Part shown: positions 54,598 through 64,000 of the stretch, piece after piece
Numbering within the stretch: the first letter of the stretch is position 1
How the letters are laid out: every line of letters begins with the position of its first letter
From: Eubacteriales bacterium
GTDB taxonomy: Bacteria > Bacillota > Clostridia > Oscillospirales > Butyricicoccaceae
Assembly: GCA_030539335.1 (NCBI GenBank)
Contig: JAUNSG010000004.1
Span: 124,001 to 188,000, forward strand
Direction of reading: 5' to 3'
DNA: 64,000 nucleotides
Translations under genes and position numbers: made by a program
Notes under the pieces: generated by a model
Told to the model about the DNA's origin: nothing
What the model saw: only the letters and a program-made list of their open reading frames with translations
Database searches by the model: none

Positions 54598-55836
54598 GTG
54601 AAGTATGTAATTATTGGCAACGCTACCGCAGCAATCGGATGTGTGGAAGGCATCCGCACCATCGATAAGAAGGGCGAAATCGTCATCATTTCTTCCGAAC
54701 CGCACTTCACCTATGGCCGTCCGCTGATTTCCTACCTGCTGCTCGGCAAGACCACCGAAGACAAGATGAATTACCGTCCACTGGACTTTTATGAGAAGAT
54801 GGGTGTCACCCCGATGCTTGGACGCACAGTGACCAGGATCGATAAGGATGCAAAGGCGGTCGTTCTGGAAAACGGCGAAACCGTCTCTTATGACAAGCTG
54901 GCGATCTGCACCGGCTCCCGTCCGTTCGTCCCGCCGATGGAGGGCCTGGACACGGTAGAAAACCAGACGCCGTTCATGACGCTGGATCACGCGCATCACC
55001 TGCGCGACATGCTGGGCACAGAAAAGGATAAGAATGTCCTGATCATCGGCGCCGGCCTGATCGGCCTGAAATGTGCGGAAGGCATCAGCGGCCTGGCAAA
55101 GTCCATCACGATTGTCGATATGGCGCCGCGTATCCTGCCCAATGTACTGGATGAATACGGCTCCGCCTACATCCAGAAGTTCCTGGAGAGCAAGGGCATG
55201 GCGTTCTTTCTCGGCGATTCGGTCGCCAAGTTCAGCACACCGACCCATGCGGTGTTCAAGAGCGGCTATGAGATGGACTTTGACGTCCTGGTTGTCGCTG
55301 TCGGTGTCCGTCCGAACACACAGCTTGCTGAGGAAATCGGCTGCGAGGTAAACCGCGGCATCCTTGTCAATGACCACAGTGAAACCTGTGTGCCGGATGT
55401 CTATGCAGCCGGCGACTGTACGGTATCGCACGATATCTCCGCCGATGTCGACCGCATCCTCGCCATCCTGCCGAATGCATACCTGCAGGGAGAAACCGCC
55501 GGTATGAATATGGCCGGCGGCAACCACTCGTTCGCCAAGGCCTGCCCGATGAATGCCTCCGGCTTCCTCGGACTGCATATGATTACCTGCGGCAGCTATG
55601 ACGGCGAGGAATATGTTGTCAAGACGGCGGATACCTACAAGAAGCTGGTTACCCGCGACAATCATCTGGTTGGCTTCATCCTGATCGGCGAAGTGGATCG
55701 CGGCGGTATTTATACCTCCCTGGTTCGCGAACAGATTCCGCTGGATACCATCGACTTTGAGCTCATCCGTGAGCGTCCGCAGCTGATGGCGTTCTCCAAG
55801 CCGGAGCGTATGGCGAAGCTTTCCACAGCGCATTAA
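54598..55836 (+). CDS. NAD(P)/FAD-dependent oxidoreductase, glutamate synthase small-subunit role
   Basis: A 412-residue pyridine-nucleotide-disulfide-type flavoprotein: KYVIIGNATAAIGCVEGIR (FAD site), LAICTGSRPFVP, VLIIGAGLIGLKCAEGISGL (NAD site), DVYAAGDCTVSHDI. I take the GTG at 54598, five bases after GAGGTGA; the in-frame GTG at 54589 overlaps the previous stop and lies too close to the ribosome site. It resembles NADH:rubredoxin-type reductases and not classic GltD, and probably feeds electrons to the operon's ferredoxins. Confidence 0.9.
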   Translation: MKYVIIGNATAAIGCVEGIRTIDKKGEIVIISSEPHFTYGRPLISYLLLGKTTEDKMNYRPLDFYEKMGVTPMLGRTVTRIDKDAKAVVLENGETVSYDKLAICTGSRPFVPPMEGLDTVENQTPFMTLDHAHHLRDMLGTEKDKNVLIIGAGLIGLKCAEGISGLAKSITIVDMAPRILPNVLDEYGSAYIQKFLESKGMAFFLGDSVAKFSTPTHAVFKSGYEMDFDVLVVAVGVRPNTQLAEEIGCEVNRGILVNDHSETCVPDVYAAGDCTVSHDISADVDRILAILPNAYLQGETAGMNMAGGNHSFAKACPMNASGFLGLHMITCGSYDGEEYVVKTADTYKKLVTRDNHLVGFILIGEVDRGGIYTSLVREQIPLDTIDFELIRERPQLMAFSKPERMAKLSTAH

Positions 55837-55849
55837 GGAGGATCAACAT

Positions 55850-56572
55850 ATGAAAAAGATTACTGCGGATTTAATGCATTTTAAGACGCTGAATGACCTC
55901 GTGCGTGACTGCGAGGATAAGGATATTTTCATCGAGCACTGCGTGGGCCAGCGCTACATCGCAGCCAGCTCCAAGGGCAAGAGCATCATTATCACCGGTA
56001 CACCGGGCAATGCCCTGGGCGCCTATCTGGACGGTTCGGAAATCACCGTCAATGGCAACGCACAGGACGCCATGGGCGATACCATGAACGATGGCCGCAT
56101 CGTGGTTCACGGCTCTGCCGGCGATACGACGGGATATGGCATGCGCGGCGGCACCATTTTGGTCCGCGACAACGCGGGTTACCGCGCCGGCATTCACATG
56201 AAGCAGTACCGCGATCACATCCCGGCGCTGGTTATCGGCGGCGTTGCCGGCTCCTTTCTGGGTGAGTACCAGGCGGGCGGTGTTATCATTGTTCTGGGCA
56301 AGGGCGCGGAAGGCAAACAGCCGACCGGCTTCTTCTGTGGAACCGGTATGCACGGCGGAAAAATCTACCTGCGCTGCGACGAGGCCCCGGATATCCCGAT
56401 CCAGATCAAGGCGGATGTCGCAACCGAGGACGACAAAGAGGATATGCGCCCCTATGTTGCGGAATACTGCGACGCGTTTGGCGGCGATGTCGAGGAACTG
56501 CTGAACCAAAAGTTCTATGTCCTGACTCCGAACTCCAACAGCCCGTACAGCCGCATGTATACGTTTAACTGA
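55850..56572 (+). CDS. Glutamate synthase GXGXG-domain subunit
   Basis: A 240-residue right-handed beta-helix matching the C-terminal domain of GltB: GTPGNALGAYLDGSEITVNGNAQDAMGDTMNDG, HGSAGDTTGYGMRGGTILVRDNAGYRAGIHM, GGVAGSFLGEYQAGGVIIVLGKG. In GltB it joins the ammonia tunnel. It completes the five-gene set. AAGGAGG precedes the ATG. Confidence 0.93.
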   Translation: MKKITADLMHFKTLNDLVRDCEDKDIFIEHCVGQRYIAASSKGKSIIITGTPGNALGAYLDGSEITVNGNAQDAMGDTMNDGRIVVHGSAGDTTGYGMRGGTILVRDNAGYRAGIHMKQYRDHIPALVIGGVAGSFLGEYQAGGVIIVLGKGAEGKQPTGFFCGTGMHGGKIYLRCDEAPDIPIQIKADVATEDDKEDMRPYVAEYCDAFGGDVEELLNQKFYVLTPNSNSPYSRMYTFN

Positions 56573-56617
56573 GGTTTTTTCTTCCCTTTTGTTTCGTTCC
56601 ATGATATACTGAATTCC

Positions 56618-56673
56618 ACAGCGGGCAGCATTCCCATTCTTCGTTTGCTGTCCGCTGTTCTACATTGTTTTTT
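56618..56673 (+). terminator. Hairpin between the glt operon and glnA
   Basis: 12-bp arms acagcgggcagc / gctgtccgctgt (one G-U), a 17-base loop, then nine bases and TTTTTT immediately before the glnA ribosome site. It may end the glt transcript in part or act as an attenuator for glnA. I saw no A1/G4 hexaloop in it. Confidence 0.6.
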
Positions 56674-56691
56674 GGAGGTGTTTTTTCCTTT

Positions 56692-58014
56692 ATGTCTAAT
56701 TATACCTTCCGCGAGATCACCCAGTTTATTGCAGAAAATGATGTCAAGTTCATCCGGCTGGCCTTCTGCGATATCTTTGGGATGCAAAAGAATATTTCGA
56801 TCATGCCTCGCGAGCTGAGCCGCGCTTTTGAGGACGGCATTTCGTTCGATGCCTCGGCCGTGCGCGGCTTTATGAATATCGAGTCCTCCGACCTGCTCCT
56901 GTTCCCGGACCCGAGCACGCTGTCTGTTCTCCCATGGCGTCCGTCACAGGGCCGTGTCGTCCGCTTTTTCTGCGACATCCGTTATCCGGATGGCCGTCCG
57001 TTTGAGGGCGACGGGCGCTATGTCCTGCGTCAGGCACATGAGGACATCAAGCGTCTCGGCTATTCCGTCCAGATCGGTACGGAATGCGAGTTTTACCTGA
57101 TGCAAAACGATGAGTACGGCAATCCGACAAAAGTACCGCATGACAATGCCGGCTATCTGGATATCGCCCCGCTGGATAAGGGCGAGAACGTACGCCGTCA
57201 GATCTGCCTGACGCTGGAGGAAATGAATCTGCGCCCGGAGGCCTCACACCATGAGAACGGCCCGGGACAGAACGAGATCGATTTCGCTTACTCCTCCGCC
57301 CTGCATGCGGCGGACAACATGATCACGTTCCGCAGTGTCGTCAAAACCTTGGCCGCGGCCAACGGCCTGTATGCATCCTTTATGCCAAAGCCGTTCCGCG
57401 ACCATGCCGGCAGCGGCCTGCACATCAACCTCTCGCTGTTTTCCGAAGGCGAGAACCTGTTCACCGAGGAAGGTCCGCTGGAAAATCCGGACAGCGCCGC
57501 CTTCATGATGGGTATCATGAACCGCATCTACGACATGACGGTCTTCCTCAATCCGCTGGTCAATTCCTACGACCGCTTCGGCCAGTGCGAGGCCCCGCGC
57601 TTCATCACCTGGAGCCATCAGAACCGGTCGCAGCTCATTCGTATCCCGGCAGCCCGCGGCATCAATTCCCGTATGGAGCTGCGCTCCCCCGATCCGTGTG
57701 CAAACCCGTATCTGGCATTTACCCTGCTGATCCGCGCCGGCATCGAGGGCATCCGCCGTCAGCTACAGCTCTGCGATCCGTGCAATATGAATTTGTTCAA
57801 CGCACCGCATTCCGCAGTCCGTGAGTACGACTGTCTGCCGGTCAATCTAAAGGAAGCCGTGGAGGCCGCCAAACACAGCGACTTTATCCGCGCTTCCCTT
57901 CCGGAAAAGACAATTGACGCTTATCTGGATGCCAAACGCACGGAGTGGACCCGTTATGCGGATTCCTCCAACAAAAGTCAGATCATCGATTCCCTTTACT
58001 TTTATCACTATTGA
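56692..58014 (+). CDS. glnA: Glutamine synthetase type I
   Basis: A 440-residue GSI: VKFIRLAFCDIFGMQKNISIMP, GTECEFYLM, EASHHENGPGQNEIDFAYSSALHAADN, FRDHAGSGLHINLSL, NPLVNSYDRF, SRMELRSPDPCANPYLAF. The active-site glutamates and the HxN loop are in place. The start is the ATG at 56692; GGAGGTG lies 11 bases upstream. With glnN it gives the cell two unrelated glutamine synthetases, and this copy is next to the ANTAR gene. Confidence 0.95.
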   Translation: MSNYTFREITQFIAENDVKFIRLAFCDIFGMQKNISIMPRELSRAFEDGISFDASAVRGFMNIESSDLLLFPDPSTLSVLPWRPSQGRVVRFFCDIRYPDGRPFEGDGRYVLRQAHEDIKRLGYSVQIGTECEFYLMQNDEYGNPTKVPHDNAGYLDIAPLDKGENVRRQICLTLEEMNLRPEASHHENGPGQNEIDFAYSSALHAADNMITFRSVVKTLAAANGLYASFMPKPFRDHAGSGLHINLSLFSEGENLFTEEGPLENPDSAAFMMGIMNRIYDMTVFLNPLVNSYDRFGQCEAPRFITWSHQNRSQLIRIPAARGINSRMELRSPDPCANPYLAFTLLIRAGIEGIRRQLQLCDPCNMNLFNAPHSAVREYDCLPVNLKEAVEAAKHSDFIRASLPEKTIDAYLDAKRTEWTRYADSSNKSQIIDSLYFYHY

Positions 58015-58047
58015 TAAAAGGAACTCTTGTGAGAAGGAGGTGGTTGT

Positions 58048-58620
58048 ATGGACCGTGTTCTGCTGGTTACTCCGACCAAAAAAAGTGCCGATATGCTGCT
58101 TGGTCTGTTAAAAGACGGCGGACACTTTCCGAAACACATCCAAATTGTCTCCTCGGGCAGCGAGGCGCGCCGTGCGCTCATCGACCATTCGTTTGATCTG
58201 ATTTTAATTAACAGTCCCCTCCCCGATGAATTCGGCCACGAATTCGCCGCCTTTGCCTCGGCGGACGGCAGCACCGCCGTCGTCATGCTGGTCAAGAGCG
58301 AACTGGCCGATTCGGTCGCCGAGCAGCTGGAGCCGGAAGGGATTTTCATCCTGGCCAAGCCGCTCAACCGGCTGCTGTTTTATCAGATCATCCGGATTGC
58401 CAAGGCCGCCCGTATCCACGTCATGAATCTCGCCCGCGAGAATCAGAAACTCCGCCAGAAGCTGGATGACATGCGCCTCATCAGCCGCGCAAAATGTCTT
58501 CTGATTCAGGAAAAACACATGACGGAGGAGGAGGCCCACAGCTACTTAGAAAAAAATGCGATGAATTACCGCAAAACCCGACGTGAAGTGGCTGAAATCG
58601 TCATTCAACGATTTGAATAA
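58048..58620 (+). CDS. ANTAR-domain RNA-binding antiterminator with degenerate receiver
   Basis: A 190-residue protein. Residues 1-120 have a receiver-like fold (MDRVLLVTPTKKSADMLLGLL, FDLILINSPLPDEFG, FILAKPLNRLLFYQI). Asn stands where the phospho-acceptor Asp is expected, and the acidic pair after strand 1 is missing. A coiled coil (ARENQKLRQKLDDM) leads to the ANTAR domain (RLISRAKCLLIQEKHMTEEEAHSYLEKNAMNYRKTRREVAEIVIQRF). ANTAR proteins bind A1/G4 hexaloops and prevent terminator formation. The glnN and glt leaders upstream carry such hairpins. AGAAGGAGG precedes the ATG. Confidence 0.92.
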   Translation: MDRVLLVTPTKKSADMLLGLLKDGGHFPKHIQIVSSGSEARRALIDHSFDLILINSPLPDEFGHEFAAFASADGSTAVVMLVKSELADSVAEQLEPEGIFILAKPLNRLLFYQIIRIAKAARIHVMNLARENQKLRQKLDDMRLISRAKCLLIQEKHMTEEEAHSYLEKNAMNYRKTRREVAEIVIQRFE

Positions 58621-58630
58621 TCCAAAATTT

Positions 58631-58671
58631 ATGACCTGTGGGGAAACTTTCTTTTTCCCACCGGTCATTTT
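58631..58671 (+). terminator. Terminator after the ANTAR gene
   Basis: atgacctgtggggaaa pairs with tttttcccaccggtcat (one mismatch), then TTTT. It ends the nitrogen gene cluster. Confidence 0.8.
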
Positions 58672-58726
58672 GATATCTGCCACAACTCCAAATGTAAACT
58701 TTGTCTAATCTTCGTCTATTGTCCCC

Positions 58727-58755
58727 TTGCAAACAGGGGCGATACTGGGTATAAT
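58727..58755 (+). promoter_or_regulatory. dapF-pyrG-dapL promoter
   Basis: -35 TTGCAA (58727-58732), 17-base spacer, -10 TATAAT (58750-58755). Confidence 0.8.
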
Positions 58756-58808
58756 TTAAAGTGTATGTTTATCCATACGTCTGTCATTGCTGAATTGAGG
58801 ATTCCTTT

Positions 58809-59644
58809 ATGAAGTTAAACTTTACGAAAATGCATGGCTGCGGCAACGATTATGTCTATTTCAATTGCTTTGAGCAGCCGTTAGAAAATCCGGAAGAGCT
58901 TTCCATTCTTCTGTCGGATCGCCATTTTGGTGTCGGCGGAGACGGCATTATCCTGATCTGTCCGTCCGATGTGGCAGATGCCAAAATGCGCATCTTCAAC
59001 GCAGACGGCAGCGAGGGGAAAATGTGCGGAAACGGTATCCGCTGTGTCGGCAAATATGTCTATGACAGCGGCATTGCCAGAAAGCCGGAAATTGCCATCG
59101 ATTCCCTCAGCGGCGTCAAGCTGCTGCAAATGGAGGTAGAGGACGGCGTCGCCATCGGCGCTACCGTCAACATGGGCAAAGCAATCCTCACCCCGTCGGA
59201 AATCCCGACCCGGTTCGAAGGGGAGCTTGCGGTTTCCGTTCCGCTGACAGCAAACGGACAGGAACACCGTGTTACCTGTGTCTCCATGGGAAATCCGCAC
59301 TGCGTCCTGTTTGTGGACGATGTGGATTCCCTTGATCTGGCGGCCATCGGCCCGGCGTTCGAGAACCATGAAATGTTCCCGGAACGCATCAATACGGAAT
59401 TCATCCGCGTGATCGACGACCACACGCTGCAGATGCGTGTTTGGGAGCGCGGCAGCGGGGAAACCTGGGCCTGCGGTACCGGCGCCTGCGCCTCTGCGGT
59501 CGCCGCGGTTCTGAACGGCTACTGCCCCAAGAATGAAGAGATTACCCTACACCTGCGCGGCGGCGATCTGCGCATCCGTTACACGGACGATGCGGTCTTT
59601 ATGACCGGTCCCGCCACCAAAGTATTCGAAGGGAGTATCGAGCT

Positions 59645-59648
<4 letters not shown>
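58809..59648 (+). CDS. dapF: Diaminopimelate epimerase
   Basis: A 279-residue Dap[36 protein letters not shown] (first catalytic Cys), [35 protein letters not shown] (second Cys). It converts LL- to meso-diaminopimelate for cell wall and lysine. GAGG precedes the ATG. The stop overlaps the pyrG start by four bases. Together with dapL it forms the last two steps of the DapL lysine route. Confidence 0.97.
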
Positions 59649-61246
<1,598 letters not shown>

Positions 61247-61248
61247 AC

Positions 61249-62430
61249 ATGAACATCAACAAAAATTATCAGAATCTGGAGGACAGCTATCTGTTCTCCA
61301 CCGTTGCCCGCAAGCAGAGAGAATTCCAGGAAGCTCATCCGGACAAGAAGGTTATCCGTCTGAGCATTGGCGATGTCACCCTGCCGCTGGCTCCGGCTGT
61401 CATCGAGGCCATGCACAAGGCTGTCGATGAGATGGGCACCAAGGAAGGCTTCCACGGCTATGGCCCGGAGCAGGGCTATGAGTTCCTGAAGCAGTCCATC
61501 CAGTCCTACTATGCCTCCCACGGCACCCAGTTAGATACCGACGAGATCTTTGTCTCGGACGGCGCTAAGTCGGATGTCGGCAATATCCTGGATCTGTTTG
61601 CACAGGACAACGTCGTTCTGGTTCCGGACCCGGTTTATCCGGTTTATGTGGACACCAACACGATGGCTGGCCGCAAGATCGTTTACATGAATGCAACGGA
61701 GGAAAATGGTTTCCTGCCGTTGCCGGATGATTCTGTCAAGGCCGACATCATTTACCTCTGCTCCCCGAACAATCCGACCGGTGCAGTGTATGACCGCGCC
61801 GGCCTGAAGGCTTGGGTAGATTACGCACTCGCAAATAAGGCGGTTCTTCTGTTCGACGCGGCCTACGAGTGCTTTGTCGCTTCCGACGATCTGCCGCGCA
61901 GCATCTATGAAATCGAAGGTGCCAAGCAGTGTGCCATCGAGTTCTGCTCGTTCTCCAAGACCGCCGGCTTCACCGGCACCCGCTGCGGCTACACGGTTGT
62001 TCCACAGGCGCTGGAGTTTGACGGCGCCAATCTGAACAAGATGTGGCTGCGTCGCCAGACCACCAAGTTCAATGGCGTTCCGTACATCGTACAGCGCGGC
62101 GCGGCTGCGGTCTTCACGGAAGAGGGCATGGCGCAGATTCAGGAAAATCTGGGCTACTACAAGGAAAACGCCCGCATCCTGTCCGAGGCACTGGACGAGC
62201 TGGGCATCTGGTACACCGGCGGTAAGAATTCTCCGTACATCTGGATGAAGTGCCCGAACGGTATGGAGTCCTGGGAGTTCTTTGACTATCTGCTGGAGAA
62301 CGCAAACGTGGTCGGCACCCCGGGTGCAGGCTTTGGCAAGAACGGTAAGAATTTCTTCCGTCTGACGGCATTTGGGGATCGTGAGCAGACAATCGAAGCG
62401 GTTGCACGCATCAAGGCGCTGCTCGCATAA
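61249..62430 (+). CDS. dapL: LL-diaminopimelate aminotransferase
   Basis: A 393-residue class I/II aminotransferase of the DapL family: [95 protein letters not shown] (PLP Lys). It converts tetrahydrodipicolinate directly to LL-DAP, bypassing the acyl routes. AAAGGAG overlaps the pyrG stop. Confidence 0.96.
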   Translation: MNINKNYQNLEDSYLFSTVARKQREFQEAHPDKKVIRLSIGDVTLPLAPAVIEAMHKAVDEMGTKEGFHGYGPEQGYEFLKQSIQSYYASHGTQLDTDEIFVSDGAKSDVGNILDLFAQDNVVLVPDPVYPVYVDTNTMAGRKIVYMNATEENGFLPLPDDSVKADIIYLCSPNNPTGAVYDRAGLKAWVDYALANKAVLLFDAAYECFVASDDLPRSIYEIEGAKQCAIEFCSFSKTAGFTGTRCGYTVVPQALEFDGANLNKMWLRRQTTKFNGVPYIVQRGAAAVFTEEGMAQIQENLGYYKENARILSEALDELGIWYTGGKNSPYIWMKCPNGMESWEFFDYLLENANVVGTPGAGFGKNGKNFFRLTAFGDREQTIEAVARIKALLA

Positions 62431-62526
62431 GCAAAACAGCAAGGGGATAATCAAACGGAGCGGTTGAGATTCCATCAACGCTTTCTGTATCTTTTCACGC
62501 TCATGATTCATTGATAGAACTTCATG

Positions 62527-62563
62527 GGAGCGCGACTGGAGGGGGATGTTCCATTCGCGCTCC
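62527..62563 (+). terminator. Probable terminator after dapL
   Basis: ggagcgcga / tcgcgctcc arms with a 19-base loop, followed by ACACCCTTTTCT. The T-run is weak. Confidence 0.55.
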
Positions 62564-62604
62564 ACACCCTTTTCTATCCGTGTATTTTGGAGGCTTTTGC
62601 TGAT

Positions 62605-64000
62605 ATGAACAAACATAACTGGTCCCTGCAATCGGTCCTTCGCACCTATTGCGGGCTTATCTTCTTCTATATCACGCCGCTCGCCATGTTCCTTCTGGTT
62701 GAATTCCTGGAATATGGTGACGAAAGTAAATGTATGCTACCGACTTCCCTCTCTTTCTGGGTCAATCTGATGGCGTACTATGGCATTTACATTCTCGTGC
62801 GTGCCCTCACACGGCGTACCCATTTGACCATCTGGCTGATGAATATCGTCTTCCTGATCTGCGGTATCTGTATGTACTATTCCATCGCAATCCGGAATGC
62901 GCCGATCTCTCCATGGGATTTGATGGCAGCCGGAACGGCAATGACGGTTCTGCAGGGCTTTGATCTGACTCCGCCGCCACAGGTGATCTTTGGTATCCTT
63001 GCGGTGATTGTCTGGGGACTCCTTTCACGCCGGCTGAAGCGCAAGGGCAAATACCCAAAGCCAGCGCTGCGCGAACGATTGGAGGCAATCGCCGCTTCTC
63101 TGGTACTGATTATTTCGTTCTCTCTGATCGCAGTCTTTGGTCAGGGCAACTTCTATGTCAGTACCTGGCGTCAGGTCACGGCAAACCGGCAAAATGGTAT
63201 GCTTCTCAACTTTGTCATGAACATCGGTACGATGTTTAACCCGAAGCCGAGCGGATATTCGGCAACTACAGCGGATGACATTCTTTCCTCTACCACAGGT
63301 ACGTACGAGGTTGAGGAAGCCAATGAACAGAATCCGAACATCATTGCGATCATGGACGAGACCTTCTCGGACCTCTCCTATCTCGGTGATCTTCACCTGA
63401 CCAATACGGATGACGTCATGCCGTTTGTCCGTTCGCTGTCCGAAAAGAAAAACACGATTACCGGCCATCTCGTGGTTCCGGCATGGGGCGGCGGTACCTG
63501 TAACTCGGAATACGAGTTCCTGACCAGCAACACCTATGCGTTCTTCCAGAGCGGCAGCTATCCGATGCTGCAGTATGTCCACAGCGAGACCGAATCCATG
63601 GCCTCGGTTCTGGCAGCGCAGGGATATCAGACCGTTGGTATTCATCCGTATTATGGCTCCGGCTGGGGCCGCAACCGTGCCTACCCGCTGTTTGGCTTTG
63701 AGCAGTTCCTCGATGTCGAGGATTTCGAAGATCCGGAGATCCTTCGTCGCTATATCAGCGATAAGAGCTCGTTTGAAAAGGTCATCGAAACCTTTGAAAA
63801 CAAACCGGAGGGCACCCCGCTGTTCTGCTTCAATGTGACCATGCAGAATCACTGCAGCTATGACACGGTATATGACAATTTCCCGGAACCCGTCGAGTTC
63901 CGGTACGATACGATTTATCCGCTGACCAAGCAATATCTGTCTCTGATTCAGCGCTCGGACGAATCCATCAAGGAACTGATCCAGTACTTCAAAAAGGTGG
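62605..64000 (+). CDS. LtaS-like lipoteichoic acid synthase family sulfatase, 5' part
   Basis: The frame runs from the ATG at 62605 (GGAGG 11 bases upstream) to the window edge without a stop, 465 residues. Five membrane segments lie in the first 170 residues, then an extracellular sulfatase-fold domain: NPNIIAIMDETFSDLSYLG (metal Glu), PAWGGGTCNSEYEFLTSNT (nucleophile Thr in GGGTCN), IHPYYGSGWGRNRAYPLFGF. LtaS enzymes polymerise glycerol phosphate from phosphatidylglycerol. The C-terminal part is outside the window. Confidence 0.92.
   Translation, partial: MNKHNWSLQSVLRTYCGLIFFYITPLAMFLLVEFLEYGDESKCMLPTSLSFWVNLMAYYGIYILVRALTRRTHLTIWLMNIVFLICGICMYYSIAIRNAPISPWDLMAAGTAMTVLQGFDLTPPPQVIFGILAVIVWGLLSRRLKRKGKYPKPALRERLEAIAASLVLIISFSLIAVFGQGNFYVSTWRQVTANRQNGMLLNFVMNIGTMFNPKPSGYSATTADDILSSTTGTYEVEEANEQNPNIIAIMDETFSDLSYLGDLHLTNTDDVMPFVRSLSEKKNTITGHLVVPAWGGGTCNSEYEFLTSNTYAFFQSGSYPMLQYVHSETESMASVLAAQGYQTVGIHPYYGSGWGRNRAYPLFGFEQFLDVEDFEDPEILRRYISDKSSFEKVIETFENKPEGTPLFCFNVTMQNHCSYDTVYDNFPEPVEFRYDTIYPLTKQYLSLIQRSDESIKELIQYFKKV

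Noticed and set aside
56618..56673. Third ANTAR element before glnA
   Set aside because: There is a terminator-like hairpin, but I found no six-base loop with A1 and G4 that competes with it.

Overview
The window looks like a low-to-mid GC Gram-positive anaerobe of the Clostridia, probably an Oscillospirales / Butyricicoccaceae-like gut bacterium (inferred, not proven). The grounds are a CpsB/CpsC/CpsD-type capsule control module, type III glutamine synthetase, LL-diaminopimelate aminotransferase, an LtaS-like enzyme, a CD1247-domain protein and a high-cysteine HCB-type small protein. There are no rRNA or tRNA genes, CRISPR arrays or insertion sequences that I can see.

Layout. (1) 1-880: end of a cytidylate-kinase-like gene and a MarR regulator. 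(2) 954-26065, all leftward: a capsule/exopolysaccharide locus with CpsC-CpsD-CpsB control proteins, a degenerate NodB-fold protein, a PglF-type dehydratase, an aminotransferase, a PglC-type sugar transferase, glycosyltransferases, a glycerophosphotransferase, a TupA-like ATP-grasp protein, Wzy, Wzx, and CapE-CapG-CapF plus Ugd for UDP-L-FucNAc and UDP-glucuronate. It ends with VanZ, GlmS and a NahK-like hexosamine kinase. The middle is very AT-rich and carries divergent ugd remnants, which are signs of cassette exchange. (3) 26066-27332: a putative invertible promoter segment bounded by 17-bp inverted repeats, next to a tyrosine recombinase gene that seems to have lost its first catalytic arginine. 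(4) 27684-35151: a BCCT transporter, then the trehalose genes treR, treP, treA and an aldo/keto reductase. (5) 35199-42219: an AEC transporter (frameshifted start), an RpiR regulator, a second broken RpiR gene, a membrane protein, a GH4 6-phospho-alpha-glucosidase and an alpha-glucoside PTS, with two promoters of matching architecture. (6) 42495-46883: small housekeeping and hypothetical genes (acyP, efp, an endonuclease IV-like gene and others). (7) 47036-58620: a nitrogen-assimilation island with an Amt-PII fusion, GlnN, a five-gene glutamate synthase, GlnA and an ANTAR protein. The glnN and glt leaders each hold an A1/G4 hexaloop hairpin that overlaps an intrinsic terminator, the layout expected of ANTAR antitermination. 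(8) 58809-64000: dapF-pyrG-dapL and a partial LtaS-like gene.

The two systems most worth testing are the capsule promoter inversion switch, which may be locked by the recombinase lesion, and the ANTAR/hexaloop antitermination circuit that may link glutamine and glutamate synthesis. The second uses a receiver domain that lacks the usual phospho-acceptor aspartate.
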